64,000 bases of DNA from Rhizopus sp. PT2906 (taxonomy: Eukaryota > Mucoromycota > Mucoromycetes > Mucorales > Rhizopodaceae). Every line of letters begins with the position of its first letter. Position 1 is the stretch's first letter. The stretch covers positions 1 to 64,000 of the forward strand of contig JAMYHX010000010.1 of NCBI GenBank assembly GCA_025529335.1, given 5' to 3'. Below are positions 10,976 through 22,910 of the stretch, piece by piece. The translations under genes and the position numbers were made by a program. A model generated the notes under the pieces. That model made no database searches. It saw nothing but the letters and a program-made list of their open reading frames with translations, and had not been told where the DNA came from.

Positions 10976-11924
10976 GTTTTAAAAAAGAAAAAGAAAAAAG
11001 AAAAGAAAGAAAGAGACAGACAAGACTGGCTTGTCTTAAATCTATAAATTTATAGTGATACATCCAATCATAAATCATTTCTCACCGGAACCTAATTGGT
11101 TCCGAACAAGATCAAATTATCACTAGGCTCAATCATAAAAGTTTTGATATTTGTTGATTCTATGTAAGAATGTTATCAATAGATGTATAGTATATATAGT
11201 TTTATTATTCCAAAGAGAAAAGAAACCTCCAAGTATTGATTTAGACTAGAGACAAGAGTAAGACTTTATGTCAATATTGTGTAAAGCTCATGTTTAGTGA
11301 TGTGGGTTTGGTCACTAAATATGTTTTTAGGGTCTTAGGCTCTTCATTGTTAACATCAGTCTATTGAACTCTCATCTATTTATGATTTAATTCATTTGCC
11401 CTGATCAAATCTATTCGGTGTAACAGTCAAAGCAAGCTTATTTCAAGAAGGTGTTATTTATCTTAAAGTCGGACATCTTTCAACAACAGAAACTGAATGG
11501 ATTATGCACAGCTTTTTACTTGAAGATATAACCGTATTAAAGCATGTATTCTACTTTGCATTCCCTTATTATGTGCCGGATAAGAATAGCTTTTAGGATA
11601 TAAGCATAAATACATTTTGTGTGTAGAAACAACATTTAAACTGGCGTGTCTTTCATGGCTCCGTGACACTGTTGCATCTGCTATCAAGATATCACTATGT
11701 AGTTTATCTTTCGCTTGCTGATTAAAACCAAGGCAGATGTCCTATACCTTTTCACGTACCAGCATGCCAATACTATAAATATAATCTTTATCATGATTAG
11801 AAAGGGACTTTTTTTTTAGATATTACAGCCATATACAATATACATGTATACAATCATTTTTTATAGAATTATTATGGTATACAAATATGAATGCATCAGA
11901 AGCATTCTCTCCTTTAATATTATT
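10976..11924. promoter_or_regulatory. Upstream region of hydroxylase with palindromes
   Basis: A 949-bp region without a gene. Two symmetric sites lie just upstream of the hydroxylase: CTATAAATTTATAG (11042-11055), a perfect palindrome that also reads as a TATA box, and CGGAACC-TAATT-GGTTCCG (11086-11104), with 7-bp arms. A purine-rich run lies between them and the ATG. The rest is AT-rich spacer plus the 3' UTR of the next minus-strand gene. Confidence 0.45.
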
Positions 11925-13473
11925 CTACATCGATCTTCTACTTTCTGCTGTAGGTGCCAATTTGGAAGCAGGTGGTGCTGGTTTTTTAGATAAAGAAGTC
12001 TGCTGTGGTTGTTGTACTCCTACAACACCACCACCCATTGATACACTTTGAGTGGCATGACTTGTTGTCTTGCGTCGCATAATATTGGAAAATGAACTAT
12101 TGCTAGATTTTTTCTTTTTGGACACCATCGCTGGACTAGCATCCTTATTAGGATTCTGTTCTCGTAGCCTTTGCGCATGCCCCACGATACAACTGATCAA
12201 GTCATTATATGTCTCTGCATCCATCAACAATTGTTCCTTTTGATCTAATAGGTGCTCAAGATATTCAGCTGCCTGTTTTTGAAGTCGAGTTAACTCTGCT
12301 ACCATGGCATTCAGCTTCACATCAGGGAATACACGAATGGTTTCTAAAGACAACTCAATTCTTGCTCTTCTAATTTATAAATCATAACTTACCTTCCGTG
12401 AGTTCACAGTATGCTCTTGCTATATCTATATCTAATTCTAAGTCTAAATCTTGATCCACCTCTTTCTTGGTTTCTTTTTCACTCTCTTCTATTTTAGTCG
12501 TTATAATAGATAATCCAGCTGTTGCTGATGACGATTTTGAATGAATTTGTGAAGTATCTGGTGAGGTAGAAGGAGAAGTTGTACTATCAGACGAGATGGT
12601 CTCTGCTGACTTTCCATCGATGTAATTGAATTGCTGCTTTTTCGCAAGATGCGGTGAAATGGTACGCACTCTCGGCGATGGCTTCTATATATCACCACAT
12701 GATCAATATATACACACTTATGCAATATATATATATATTCAGTTATTTACCTCATTCGTGCTAAAGGTGACACCTAGTGCATTCAAGTAAGCCTTGTTCG
12801 TCTCCGACCTTGTCCATTGAAATTGCCCAACAGCGCCCGTTACTGAATTATGAAAGATTGTATCTTGAGAGAGTTTATCCCATAATTCACGACTAAATCA
12901 CTGAAACTCAGTTGTCCATCTTTTTTGCTTTTACAAAAAGAAATACCTGCACGTCGTATTCAATATACTCTTGTCATCTATTGCTTCTTCCTCTTGTACG
13001 GGCGAAGAGATAATATCTTGACAGTAAGTTGGATTTATCCATAAACGTTTCAAATAATCTTCTATAAATGTTTCGATCTTTTCAGGGCTGTTTTCCAGGA
13101 CTTCTGTCTAGACACAAGCTGTTAGAAGCTAAAGGACTATTTCTTTTGTTTAAAAAAATCGTACATAAATAGTGGCTTCAGTAGGCGTTGTCGGTTGATT
13201 ATCATCTATTTCCTCAGCTTGTTGTATATCGTTTTCACTTTGTGGTTCTTGAGAAAAATCTGTTGTTGGTTCAAAGTCGTCGAAATCTCCAAACTCATCG
13301 TCATTGTCATCAGCATTCACAAAGCCATTGTCAAACTCATTATCGTCATCAAAGTCATTAAAGTCGTCTTGTTCCTCTTGATCAACAGTCGTTTCTTCAT
13401 GTACTGGATCTAAACTAACAAATTCCTCTTGGCTTTTTTCTACATGAACATCATTTGTTGATGCAGTGTCCAT
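11925..13473 (-). CDS. Aftiphilin/Laa2-like clathrin-adaptor accessory protein
   Basis: Starting at ATG 13473, the first exon is strongly acidic with repeated aromatic-acidic motifs (DDFNDFDDDNEFDNGF, DEFGDFDDFEP). Such motifs bind AP-1/GGA ear domains (family knowledge). Middle exons contain WDKLSQDTIFHNSVTGAVGQ and then FQWTRSETNKAYLNALGVT. The spacing W-x-x-L, then W-x-x-S-x(n)-L-x-x-LG, fits the clathrin-binding region of aftiphilin-type proteins. The last part is Ser/Thr-rich, with a helical segment (LNAMVAELTRLQKQAAEYLE) and a basic, proline-rich tail. At least five exons are present, with two small internal joins not fixed to the base. Role in TGN/endosome traffic is inferred. Confidence 0.55.
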
Positions 13474-13606
13474 ATTTTGTTTGTAAAGAAACAAAAAAAA
13501 TCGGAGCTACAATGCGAGGGTTGACAAGCATTAAAATTTTATGTTGCATGATTGGATATTTATTTTAGATTTTACATGTAACATAAAAAAGATACAAATT
13601 TACAAG

Positions 13607-14105
13607 CTAGTTAAACTTGATGAGGCAAAGGCGGGTATTGTTGTATTTATTATCAATGAAGGAATCAAGAGCACTGTAATCTACCTCTTGTACCATTTTA
13701 CTTTTTAAATTTGGACATTGCTGTTGTGTGTAGCAGTGATTCCAGAAGCACTGGCTAACCTGTGAAAGTTGACTGATTGTTTTCATGTTGATGAATTCAG
13801 GCAAGTCTTCAACAGAGCGAGGAAACTCCATCATCACCAACAGGAGAGACGTATAAATGCCTTTATTGCTAAGCATTTAAGTAAGCATCAAAGCTCCTTT
13901 CATGATACTGATATTTTTTTTCCTCTATATCATAAACGATCTGTGACAATTTTAAGTATATATCGTCAGCTGGTTTCAAAGTCTTCACCACCATAGAAGA
14001 TTGTATTTGATTGTGTAGTTCCTCTGAAAGAGCTTCTGATAACACGCTTTTCTGTATGTCACTGAAGTTTTCAGGAGCCAAGAATAGTATATGGGGAATA
14101 GTCAA
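13607..14105 (-). CDS. Unrecognised protein, two exons
   Basis: Two open segments join through a 40-nt intron (GTATCATG...GCTTAG), giving about 150 residues. They include IPHILFLAPENFSDIQK, SEALSEELHNQIQSSMVVKT, LVMMEFPRSVEDLPEFINMK and VSQCFWNHCYTQQQCPN. I recognise no domain. The 5' end is not settled. The frame is open to a TAA just before IPHILFL, with no ATG there. Translation could begin at the internal Met of SSMVVK or continue from upstream exons. Coding-like open segments on the same strand lie at about 14150-14290 (LERKSSSCTSTDVETRTGEI) and 14298-14440 (DPATGTYKLIIDKWID). They may be lost or additional exons. A damaged gene is possible. Confidence 0.45.
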
Positions 14106-15605
14106 TTAATTCTACATTTAAAAAAAAAAATGGCCGGTTACGCCTTTGCCTTTAAAAAACTATCGTCTCTGATGCTAAACATTACAGCTAACTTCCTTGT
14201 TCAACATATCTGCAATTTCACCTGTACGTGTTTCCACGTCAGTTGAAGTACAACTTGACGATTTTCTCTCCAAAACGAGATCATTTATTCAGACTTCCTC
14301 CAAGCTTTCAAACCATTAGTAAGTCTTGTTCTATTAGTACTGTCGATCCATTTATCAATTATTAGTTTGTATGTTCCTGTTGCAGGATCTTTTTCAGTTG
14401 ATAAAAGAAGAGAAAAAAAAAAACTGTTTAACGTTGTGATATTATCGATTCATAGTTGTTTTACCTTGAAAATATAAGAATACGACAGGATGGAATAAAT
14501 GATTTATGAAAAGAGAACAAGAAATAATTTATGGTAAAAGGGGAAAATTAATCTTTATATGCAAGAATAAATGCTGCCAACCGATTACATCCAGTGAATT
14601 ATATCAACACGACTGTTGTCAATTACTCTAAGCTACATATATCATGAATCAGCGTTGTGGGCTTAGTAGTAATATCTTGGCTTGTATTTGAAATGTTGTT
14701 TATTGACGACAAAGGTAACCTTTTTCTATATAAACGTAGAAATGCGACAGTCGTGAGTGTATAAAAGTTGCTTATGCATCATTGCTGAATTTTGTGAATT
14801 TTCCATTTAAAAAGTGATTACTAGAAGCGAATATAGAACAGAAGTGTAATTTAGTTTACAAGCCAAATGCGAAAAGAAAGAAATGAAGCATATATTCATG
14901 ATAGGATTCATCCCGTATTTGTTTATAGTTATAAATAAAAAAATAGCTTATTTGACTACATGGGTTCTTCAAGGTTACTCAAGGTTCAGGTACTGGCTTT
15001 TTTGCATTGCATTTGTTTTGTTTACACCTACGCCGTTGCCCCGAGTGGAAGGAGAAGATGAGGTGACCATCCGTCCTACGGCGTTGAATTGGCTTAATAT
15101 TTCTGGCTCAGAAACAAGCATAAAAAATGGAAGATACGCGTTCAAAGATCTAAAGAAATAATATTTCGAAAAAAAACTTGTATAATATTATCTGAAAATA
15201 AAGTATGATATGAAAGAGCCTTTACCACCTCATTGGAACTTGGAACTAGCATGCTTTCCAATTGAAGTCAAACTTGCTCGGGTAAATGTCCTTAAGGGCG
15301 TATATGTTTCTTACTTGTACTTTTTGTCTCGTATTGTTGAGTACTCTTCTGACAGGAGAGCCAGTGAGTCCAATATTGCTTATATTCAGCCACTTTTTGA
15401 AACTGTTAGTGTTCTTTCTCACTTTTTGAAAAGAGCAAACATCCTTTTTGTCATGCAAAATTTTCAAAAAGCGATGCTAACTTAATTTAAGGAGCGACTA
15501 CAGTTGACATGACGTTTGAATCATATAGTGATCATAATTAATATTATAGTCTTTCTTTTTCTTTTTAATTATTATTGTTACTTTGGGCATTAGATCAAAA
15601 GGAAT
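14106..15605. other. Long intergenic region with a diverged repeat copy
   Basis: No convincing complete gene. The first 330 bp hold the minus-strand coding-like segments mentioned for the gene before it. A stretch at about 14645-14750 resembles 22783-22910 (see repeat entries). A 92-codon plus-strand frame at 14883-15161 begins with a hydrophobic stretch (MKHIFMIGFIPYLF), but the rest has no domain; I do not call it. Frames at 15210-15485 look like chance. Confidence 0.35.
14645..14750 (+). repeat. Diverged dispersed repeat, copy A
   Basis: The blocks ATGAATCAGCGTTGTGGGCTTA, TTGTTTATTGACGACAAAGG and TAAACGTAGAAATGCGA recur in the same order and orientation at 22783-22910. Spacing differs by indels and identity within blocks is roughly 80 percent by eye. 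Type unknown; no terminal repeats seen. Confidence 0.5.
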
Positions 15606-18285
15606 ATGACAAACGATACACCCTTATTCAAATATCATCATAGAAAATCATTAGAAAGCGTATGTATCTCAAAATACTCTCATAACACCTTTTTCTAAAA
15701 GAAAATACTACCAGAGTGATGTAAAGTACCTAAGTCACTTGTCAACCGCGCCTTCATCTCCAGTATGGGCAGAGGAAGGTTCAACAGACAGGCTACCATC
15801 TGTTCCGCTTGAGGCTGCAGTAAATGATACACCACCCGAATTCAAAGCAGCAGTAAGAGGTATTTTCAAAAAAAAAAAAAAAAAAAAAGTGGCGCCAGTT
15901 GCATTGAGGTTGAACAATGTGCACTATATAGATGAAGGCATTACTGCAGAGCTTCGAGAGTTATACAACATGTTTCAAAAGTGTCTGGAGATGAGAGAAA
16001 AGTACCAGCAACGATCATTGCAGAGAGAACAAGACAATCCAAAGAACAGAGATGATTGGGAAATTTATCCACCACCACCACCTCCGTCATGGCCAACACC
16101 TCCACCTGAAATATTGACTAAGGTCAAAGAGAGAGAAAAGGCATTGGAGGCTGATCCGATATCAGCTGTAGGAAGTGATTTTGATATGAATCATGTGAAA
16201 ATACCCAGTGATCATCCAGTAATGTCATTTTTGTTACAATGCGAGATCAAATGCTGATCATTGTTCTTTTTTTGGGGGTAGTATGTCTTTGACGTAGGAA
16301 CAGATGGATTTTATCAAGTATACAAATCAGATACGGACAAGGAGAATCATCAGGCTGCCTATGACATAATTACTTGCAAGGAATTTTACGATGATCTTGA
16401 TTTTATTCTCAATACGATCAGGTAATATATTCCATTGTCCTTAAAGCTGTGTGTGCGTTATTTATGTGTTCTTTTAGCAATGGACCTGTCAAAAGCTTTG
16501 CCTTTAGACGTCTTCGTTATTTGGATTCCAAATGGCAAATGTATACTCTCCTGAACGAGTTTCAGGAACTGACAGATTCCAAGCGTGTGCCACACAGAGA
16601 CTTTTATAATGTCAGAAAGGTAGACACACACGTTCACCATTCCAGTTGCATGAACCAAAAACACCTTTTACGCTTCATTAAAGCCAAAATGAAGAAATCG
16701 CCTGACGTAAGGACTTTTTGTCAAAAAAAAAAAAATAGAACAATAGAGCTTATTTCCTTTTTTAAACATTAGGATGTCGTCATTTATCGTGACAATGAGC
16801 ACTTGACGCTGCAAGGTGTCTTTGATAGCTTGGGTCTGACAACCTATGATCTCAGTATAGACACTTTAGATATGCATGCTCATAAGGATTCATTCCATAG
16901 ATTTGACAAGTTCAACTTGAAGTATAATCCTGTTGGCGAGAGTAGACTTCGAGAGGTGTTTTTGAAGACGGATAATTATATCCAAGGAAGATACCTGGCT
17001 GAGATTACAAAGGAGGTCATCTCTGATCTCGAGTCCTCCAAGTATCAGATGTGTGAATACAGAATATCCATCTATGGACGGTATGTCAAAAACATCTTTA
17101 AACTTCTATTTTTTCTTAATCGTCAGATTAGATCTGTGCATGAATGGGATAAGTTAGCCAAATGGATTGTTAACAACAAACTCTTTTCTGCTAATGTACG
17201 CTGGTTGGTCCAAGTTCCAAGATTATACAATGTTTATAAATCGACTGAACTTGTCGATAGCTTTGGAGACATGCTGAAAAGTAATAATGAAAAAATGCAG
17301 TCGTGTTTCTTATTAACACTTGTAAACAGATATATTCGAACCACTCTTTGAAGTTACCAAGGATCCTAGCTCGCATCCTGAACTGTTCGTATTTCTTCAG
17401 CGAGTAGTTGGCTTTGACTCTGTTGACGATGAATCCAGGGTAGAAAGAATGCATCTCTCTGAATATCCTGTTCCCAACGAATGGAAGTCAAGTCAAAACC
17501 CGCCCTATAACTACTATCTCTACTACCTCTATGCAAACCTGGCTTCTCTCAACCATTGGAGACAAGAGCGTGGATTTAACACGTTTGTGTTTCGACCACA
17601 TTGTGGTGAAGCAGGCGACACAGACCATCTAGCTGCTGCGTTCCTCACAGCGCATGGCATCAGCCACGGCATCCTCCTCCGCAAGGTTCCAGCACTCCAA
17701 TATCTTTATTATCTCTCACAGATTGGTATCGCCATGTCTCCTCTCTCAAACAACGCTCTCTTCTTGTCCTACGAGCGAAATCCGCTCCCTCAATTCTTTC
17801 AACGTGGCCTCAACGTGTCACTATCGACAGATGACCCGCTTCAATTCCACTTTACGCGTGAGCCGTTGATCGAAGAATACAGTGTAGCTGCTCAGATATG
17901 GAAATTCTCAGCGGCGGATATGTGCGAACTTGCGCGCAACTCGGTGCTTCAGTGCGGTTGGGAGAGCAAAGTCAAACGTCACTGGATTGGTAAAACCTAC
18001 CATCTGCCTGGTGTCCAAGGAAACGATATGAGCAAGACGAACGTGCCAAATATTCGCATTGATTATCGACATGAAACTCTCATGGAGGAACTCAATGCAC
18101 TGCGTCGGTATGCTCCTCTCAAGGATGGTGGTCAAGGCGTCGATCTCACTAAAATGTCCAAGGGCGAAATGGTCGGTCTGGCTGGTCTGGCTGAGGGCAC
18201 TCAAAAGAATCCCAACAACAATGACAATCGCCTCTTTCCTGGTGTTGCTGAACTGAGGAGAAAGAGTCAGACAGCTCAAGAATAA
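15606..18285 (+). CDS. amd1: AMP deaminase
   Basis: About seven exons. Exon 1 (15606-15660) gives MTNDTPLFKYHHRKSLES and joins SDVKYLSHLS. The catalytic domain shows the metal-binding motif KVDTHVHHSSCMNQKHLLRF, then DVVIYRDNEHLTLQGVFDSL, HCGEAGD, HGILLRKVPALQYLYYL, SPLSNNALFLSYERNPLPQF and the catalytic STDDPLQFHFT. These are the signature blocks of AMP deaminase, which converts AMP to IMP and ammonia in the cytosolic purine-nucleotide cycle (family knowledge). The N-terminal regulatory part is low-complexity and includes PPPPPPSWPTPPPEI. Unusual is an A21 run in exon 2 (15868-15888) read as seven lysines. The C-terminal exon is less AT-rich than its neighbours, with many C-ending codons, which suggests high expression. 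Confidence 0.95.
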
Positions 18286-18440
18286 ACAATTAAAGAACCG
18301 ATGATGTCGTCACCGTCCTAAATTCGGGGCTAGATTAATTTTTTTGCAATCATCCATACTGGTCTAACTTCCATAAACAAATAGAAATCCCCTCCCCTTT
18401 TTTTTCTTTTCTTAATTAAACATTCCCTTCTCTTCTTACA

Positions 18441-20157
18441 ATGCTTTCTCCAGTTGCATTAAAACGTAAACAAAGAATTAAAAGATTGAATTGGTTAATT
18501 TGTGTAATTGACATTATATAATTAGATATTGGACGTTCTAATGTCGCTGCCAAAGTAGCAGCTGTCAGTCAAACTGTAAATATAAAGACACCTTACAAAA
18601 AGAGAGAGAGAGAGAAAATTAAATCGCCATGTTTATTTTATAGCGTTCCTTGCACGATTTGACTTTTAGAAAGAAGACAGGTCAACCCATGATCAGATAC
18701 GGTCTCGGTGGAAGGTAAAATGAAGAACAAGAAAAAATGCAGCAACAATAAGAAAAACTCATACATAAACAACCATTAGATCTTCCACAAACGGACATAT
18801 TGCCACCGTTTTTGGCTGTACCGGTTTCTTGGGTCGCTATGTCGTAAACAGACTTGGTAACAATAACAATATTAATTATATATATACAAAAGATATTAAT
18901 TATACAACATAAACAGCTCAACAAGGCACTCAAGTCGTTGTTGCTTACCGTGATCCTGATGAAGTTAGACACCTTAAAGTATGTGGCGATTTAGGTCAAG
19001 TTATCCCTTTAGAATTCGATTTGAGAAACAAGGAACAATTGGCAGAGTGTGTTCGTCACTCTGACATTGTCTACAACTTGGTTGGTCGTGACTATGAAAC
19101 AAAGTAAGCAAGGGATTTAAAAAAAGGGATGATGATTAACTTGCGTAATAGAAACTTTACGTTTGAACATGTTCATGTGGATGGTGCTCGTGCATTAGCT
19201 GAAGCTGCTGCCGAAAATGGTGTTGCTCGTTTTGTTCAAGTGTCTGCTTTGAATGCATCTGCTGATTCACCTTCCAAATTCCTTCGCAGCAAGGTAATCT
19301 TGCATAAATATGTTATGTCATTGCTAACCGCATTATGCAGGCTTTAGGCGAAAAGGCTGTCCGAGAGGTAATTCCTGATGCTACCATCGTTCGTCCTGGT
19401 ACTATGTGGGGTCATGAAGATCGTTTCTTGAATAGAATCGGAGGTAAGGAAGAGAACAAGATAGAACAAATAGATGTGATTCCAACACGTTATATTTTTG
19501 TTCTGTTCAGCTGGTGAAGGATGGCAATACTGGGTCAATCAAGGCAACACAAAGATTCGCCCTGTTTCGGTAAGTCATGTTTATAAGGGGTGGAGCGTGA
19601 TTTGATTCTAAAATGGCAATATTAGGCTATTGATGTTGCTCATGCCCTCGAAGTCATGTTGACTGCTGAATCAACTATGGGTAAGACCTATGAACTCTAT
19701 GGACCCAAGGAATACAAAGTAAAGGAAATTTTCGAACTCGCTCGTGAAATCTCCATGAAGCCCATTCCTATCCGTAATGTGCCTGATAACATCCTCAGGT
19801 AAGTCAAGAGTAACCTAAATGAATCCCATGACTTACACATTTTTTGTCCTGCAGACTTGTAGCCACTGCTATCGACAAGTTGCCTTATAACCAAATGGTC
19901 AGCCCTGATTTGATTGAAAGAGTAAGAGTGCTATTATGTAAAAGGATGATGTATATTTATTTTTGATGTAGATGAAATTGGATGATAAACCCACACCTGG
20001 TGCACTTACATTTGCTGATCTGTATATTGAACCCACCTCCTTGGAAACTGTTGCTATTCAATTCTTGAGAAGATTCCGTAGTAACGCAGTGTTTGATCTT
20101 CCTTATGAGAAGGGAGAAGGACAAGTGAAGAAGGGTGTTTATCACCTTATTGATTAG
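18441..20157 (+). CDS. ndufa9: NDUFA9-like 40-kDa subunit of mitochondrial complex I
   Basis: Many short exons begin with ATG at 18441 (MLSPVALK, then GRSNVAAKVAAVSQT). The atypical short-chain dehydrogenase domain starts with the dinucleotide-binding block HIATVFGCTGFLGRYVVNRL. It continues with VVVAYRDPDEVRHLKVCGDL, DIVYNLVGRDYETK, VDGARALAEAAAENGVARFV, REVIPDATIVRPGTMWGHED and TYELYGPKEYKVKEIFELAR. These are characteristic of NDUFA9/NUO40 rather than catalytic SDR enzymes. The N-terminus is probably a mitochondrial presequence. The protein binds NADPH structurally in the peripheral arm (family knowledge). About nine introns of 45-110 nt interrupt it. The 150-bp gap after the AMP deaminase stop holds a T-rich leader. 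Confidence 0.93.
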
Positions 20158-20267
20158 AGAGAATGAAAAAGATGTTTATTTGTTTTTTTTATTTACATTA
20201 AATAAATATATGTTGAATAAATAAAATATATATTTGTATATTATATACACTGGCATGCGGCATGATT

Positions 20268-20636
20268 TTAATAGTATGGGATATTGTAATAAGGTTGATA
20301 AAAGGATTCTTGTTGTTCTTGTTGTTGTTGTTGTTGATCTTTAATTAAATATGTATTTTGATCATCATCATCACCCGTGTAATAAGGAGGGGATAGAGGC
20401 ATGTCATCATCTTCATCTTCTATATCTTCTTCATCATGTTGTTCTAGTTCATGTATACAATTGTCTAGCCAAACTTCTTGTTCTTCTACTTCTTCCATCA
20501 AGGCATCCTTTTTTGTTAATTCATTAATTATTGAGTTGCGTATTAACACAAATGAAGATAAGCTTGATTTATTCATGTCAAAAGATTCTAATTTTTCAAA
20601 GGAGAGTTGAAGCATATCATTTATATTCATTTTCAT
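20268..20636 (-). CDS. Acidic SERTA-like protein (122 aa)
   Basis: A single-exon frame. The N-terminal helix pair LQLSFEKLESFDMNKSSLSS FVLIRNSIINEL resembles a SERTA motif (L-S-L-x-K-L ... V-L-I-x-N-x-L). A glutamate/aspartate-rich segment (HDEEDIEDEDDDMPLSPPYY) and a polyglutamine stretch (DQQQQQQEQQESF) follow. ATG at 20636 is preferred over an upstream in-frame ATG (20714), because the intervening codons translate a pyrimidine-rich leader into runs of Phe. SERTA proteins bind cell-cycle and transcription factors (family knowledge). The match is by eye and the function is inferred. Confidence 0.5.
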   Translation of the reverse strand: MKMNINDMLQLSFEKLESFDMNKSSLSSFVLIRNSIINELTKKDALMEEVEEQEVWLDNCIHELEQHDEEDIEDEDDDMPLSPPYYTGDDDDQNTYLIKDQQQQQQEQQESFYQPYYNIPYY

Positions 20637-20958
20637 AAAGAACACTAAAAGTAAGAAAAAAAAGAAAGGGAAAAAAAAGGAGTGTTTATATTTCTTTCTT
20701 TCTATGGACCCCATGATCTACGGAATCTCCTTGATTCACGTGAGCAGGCATAAAGGGAGATAGACAGAAAAAAAAGAAAAAAAAAGAAAGATAGCGAATT
20801 GTTTAAAGATGACGTATCCTTTTTTTTTTTATTTTTTTATTAAAGACTATCAATACGATGAAATGAGTTACCACCGCGTGGTCTTTCGTTTATTTTTGGA
20901 TTATTCTTGGCTAAAATGTCTATTGTTGTATGATCGTCAGTCGACTATTAATATATAT
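20637..20958. other. Intergenic, purine/pyrimidine-rich
   Basis: A 322-bp gap between two minus-strand genes. It contains several A- or T-runs (for example 20769-20791 and 20819-20838) and CACGTG (20738-20743), a palindromic E-box upstream of the SERTA-like gene. An 86-codon plus-strand frame is antisense to the zinc-finger gene and is not called. Confidence 0.4.
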
Positions 20959-21472
20959 TCATCTTATAATACCTTTATCCTTCTTTGCATGATCATATTG
21001 ACAATCATGCTTATCTGGGAAACGATGAGTATCGCAAAATACAAGTTCGCATCGACACTTGTTTGTTAATTGTTTGGAGATTGGAATCTATTTGAAAGAA
21101 TAAGGAAATTATATATTGATTATTGCTATATTTAATTACCTTGGAGCGACAAGAAAAGCATCGTCCTTTGTTCTTTTGTTCTAGTGGTAAGGATGGTGAT
21201 GATGATGACGACAATGGTGCTGATGATTCTGTGGGATGCTGGCTAGGTTGAACTGTATTTATCACGTCTTTATTCTCTTGTGGTATTTCGACTTCTAAAG
21301 TATAAAAGTTAGTTAATGCAAACCATATGAGCCATAAATGATGTTGCTTACTATTATTCTTTTCTAATTCTTTAAAACATTTTGAACACATATTATTATA
21401 AATTTTGTTGCCATAAAATCCACATCCGGCAGTACAAGGACTGGGTGCTTCGGGTGCTTTGTTATCTTCCAT
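20959..21472 (-). CDS. A20/AN1 zinc-finger stress-associated protein
   Basis: Three exons. The first encodes an A20-type finger, CTAGCGFYGNKIYNNMCSKC (C-x3-C-x(n)-C-x2-C). A Ser/Pro-rich linker follows (VQPSQHPTESSAPLSSSSSP). The last two exons make the AN1 finger: GRCFSCRSKIPISKQLTNKC, then RCELVFCDTHRFPDKHDCQY, with all eight zinc ligands present. A20/AN1 proteins of this size (ZFAND5/6, plant SAP) bind ubiquitin and act in stress or proteasome regulation (family knowledge). Start ATG at 21472 (MEDNKAPEAPSP) directly precedes the A20 finger. An A-rich run lies just upstream of it. Confidence 0.9.
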
Positions 21473-21904
21473 ATTGTCTTGTGAAATAAAAAAAAAAAAA
21501 AAAAAGAGAGAGAAAAAGAAAAGTTTAAAAAAAACTGATGATGAATGATTTTATATGACAGTCACTTGACTTGTCCTTTATTCACTCTTGTTTGGTCGAC
21601 AAGTTTAAAACTGTTCTGAACAAGAATAATTATTACTACTGTATCAGTAGAATATAGAAGGACTGAGAAAAGATATGGTCTAATTCTCAATTTTGTGTCT
21701 ATTTTTTTTGTTCTCAAGGGTTTATAAAGCAAGAAAAAAGAGAGACTTTGTTATCTAGGGTCTTTATGAGGGAATTTTCCTTCTGAATAACCCCCTCAAA
21801 CACGTGTGTCATACATGAACTCATTATGCATTCTACAGTTGGAGATAGACTTTGTGCGTAGCTTGATAAATCCCAAGTTTTGTCTTTGTTTCGCAGCGTT
21901 CATG

Positions 21905-21906
<2 letters not shown>

Positions 21907-21937
<31 letters not shown>
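21907..21937. repeat. Poly(T)-poly(A) inverted homopolymer
   Basis: About 18 T residues are followed directly by about 13 A residues, so the tract can form an A:T hairpin. Such runs are usual nucleosome-poor spacers in AT-rich fungal genomes. Confidence 0.8.
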
Positions 21938-22782
21938 TGAAGTCCATGTGTTTAACCGACGTGCGCAGTCAAAACGATGTTGCAACTGAAAAAGAGACCG
22001 CAGCTTTGTTCCACTACTTGTGAAATAGAAACAGTGTTTTGACTATTCAAGCAACATACATTATTATAAAGAAACAATATATCAAAAGTGATTAAACATG
22101 ACACAAATATAATGGAATATAAAACAGTGTTTAACTGAAGAAACTCATACCTTGTCAGCGACACTATGCGTTTAAATGACGATAATAGAATATTGAAACT
22201 AAAGATGACCGCTCTCTTGTTCTCTCTCTGTTGATTTTATCTTATCACACAAGTTCAATTTTATTTCATTCAAACAAGATATCTCACAGTAATAGGCAAG
22301 GCAAAATGTGTTTGAATAAAATAACATCATGTCAAAAGAGAGAGAGAGAGATAATGAGTGTATATGTAGAAAAAGAGAGAGAAAAAATATGTTAGTATTA
22401 GAGAATATATATCCTAATATTAGTCTTACTTACCACCAAGATGCATTCTGGGGAGGGTAGCGATAACTGGTGTATTTGTTATTACTTTGATAACATTACA
22501 ATGGTTTCAATACGACGTCTAATTTGGAAGGCACGGCATTCAGCCTCATTATTTTTTGGAAATACAGTATTCCCATGGATGTCGAGGCTGATACTACGAA
22601 AATATTCTTGACGACGACGAATTTACATTTCGTACAGCATGAATTTTGTTCTCACCATTGGGTGCATTTATCTCGATCACAGACGAATTTACTTTCCGGA
22701 AAGAGTATATAAGCAAAAATGACAAATGTAGTAACGATAAAACTAAAAAGGAACAGACTGCAAAAAATAGCTATAATAACAT

Positions 22783-22910
22783 GAATCAGTGTCGTGAGCT
22801 TAACTTATTATTTTACATTTAAGATGACTTTGGTTTGTGTACGAAACGCATATTGTTTATTTGACGACAAAGGGTGTAGTCTTCTTCTACCTAAATGTAG
22901 AAATAAGATG
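22783..22910 (+). repeat. Diverged dispersed repeat, copy B
   Basis: Same block order as 14645-14750: CATGAATCAGTGTCGTGAGC, TTGTTTATTTGACGACAAAG and CTAAATGTAGAAATAAGATG. The longer spacing here suggests indels. Confidence 0.5.

Noticed and set aside
14883..15161. 92-codon frame with hydrophobic N-terminus
   Set aside because: The hydrophobic part has no cleavage site or basic start, the remainder shows no family, and it sits in a repeat-bearing gap.
15210..15485. 91-codon frame and its antisense partner
   Set aside because: Both strands are open, neither has a domain; composition is like surrounding spacer.
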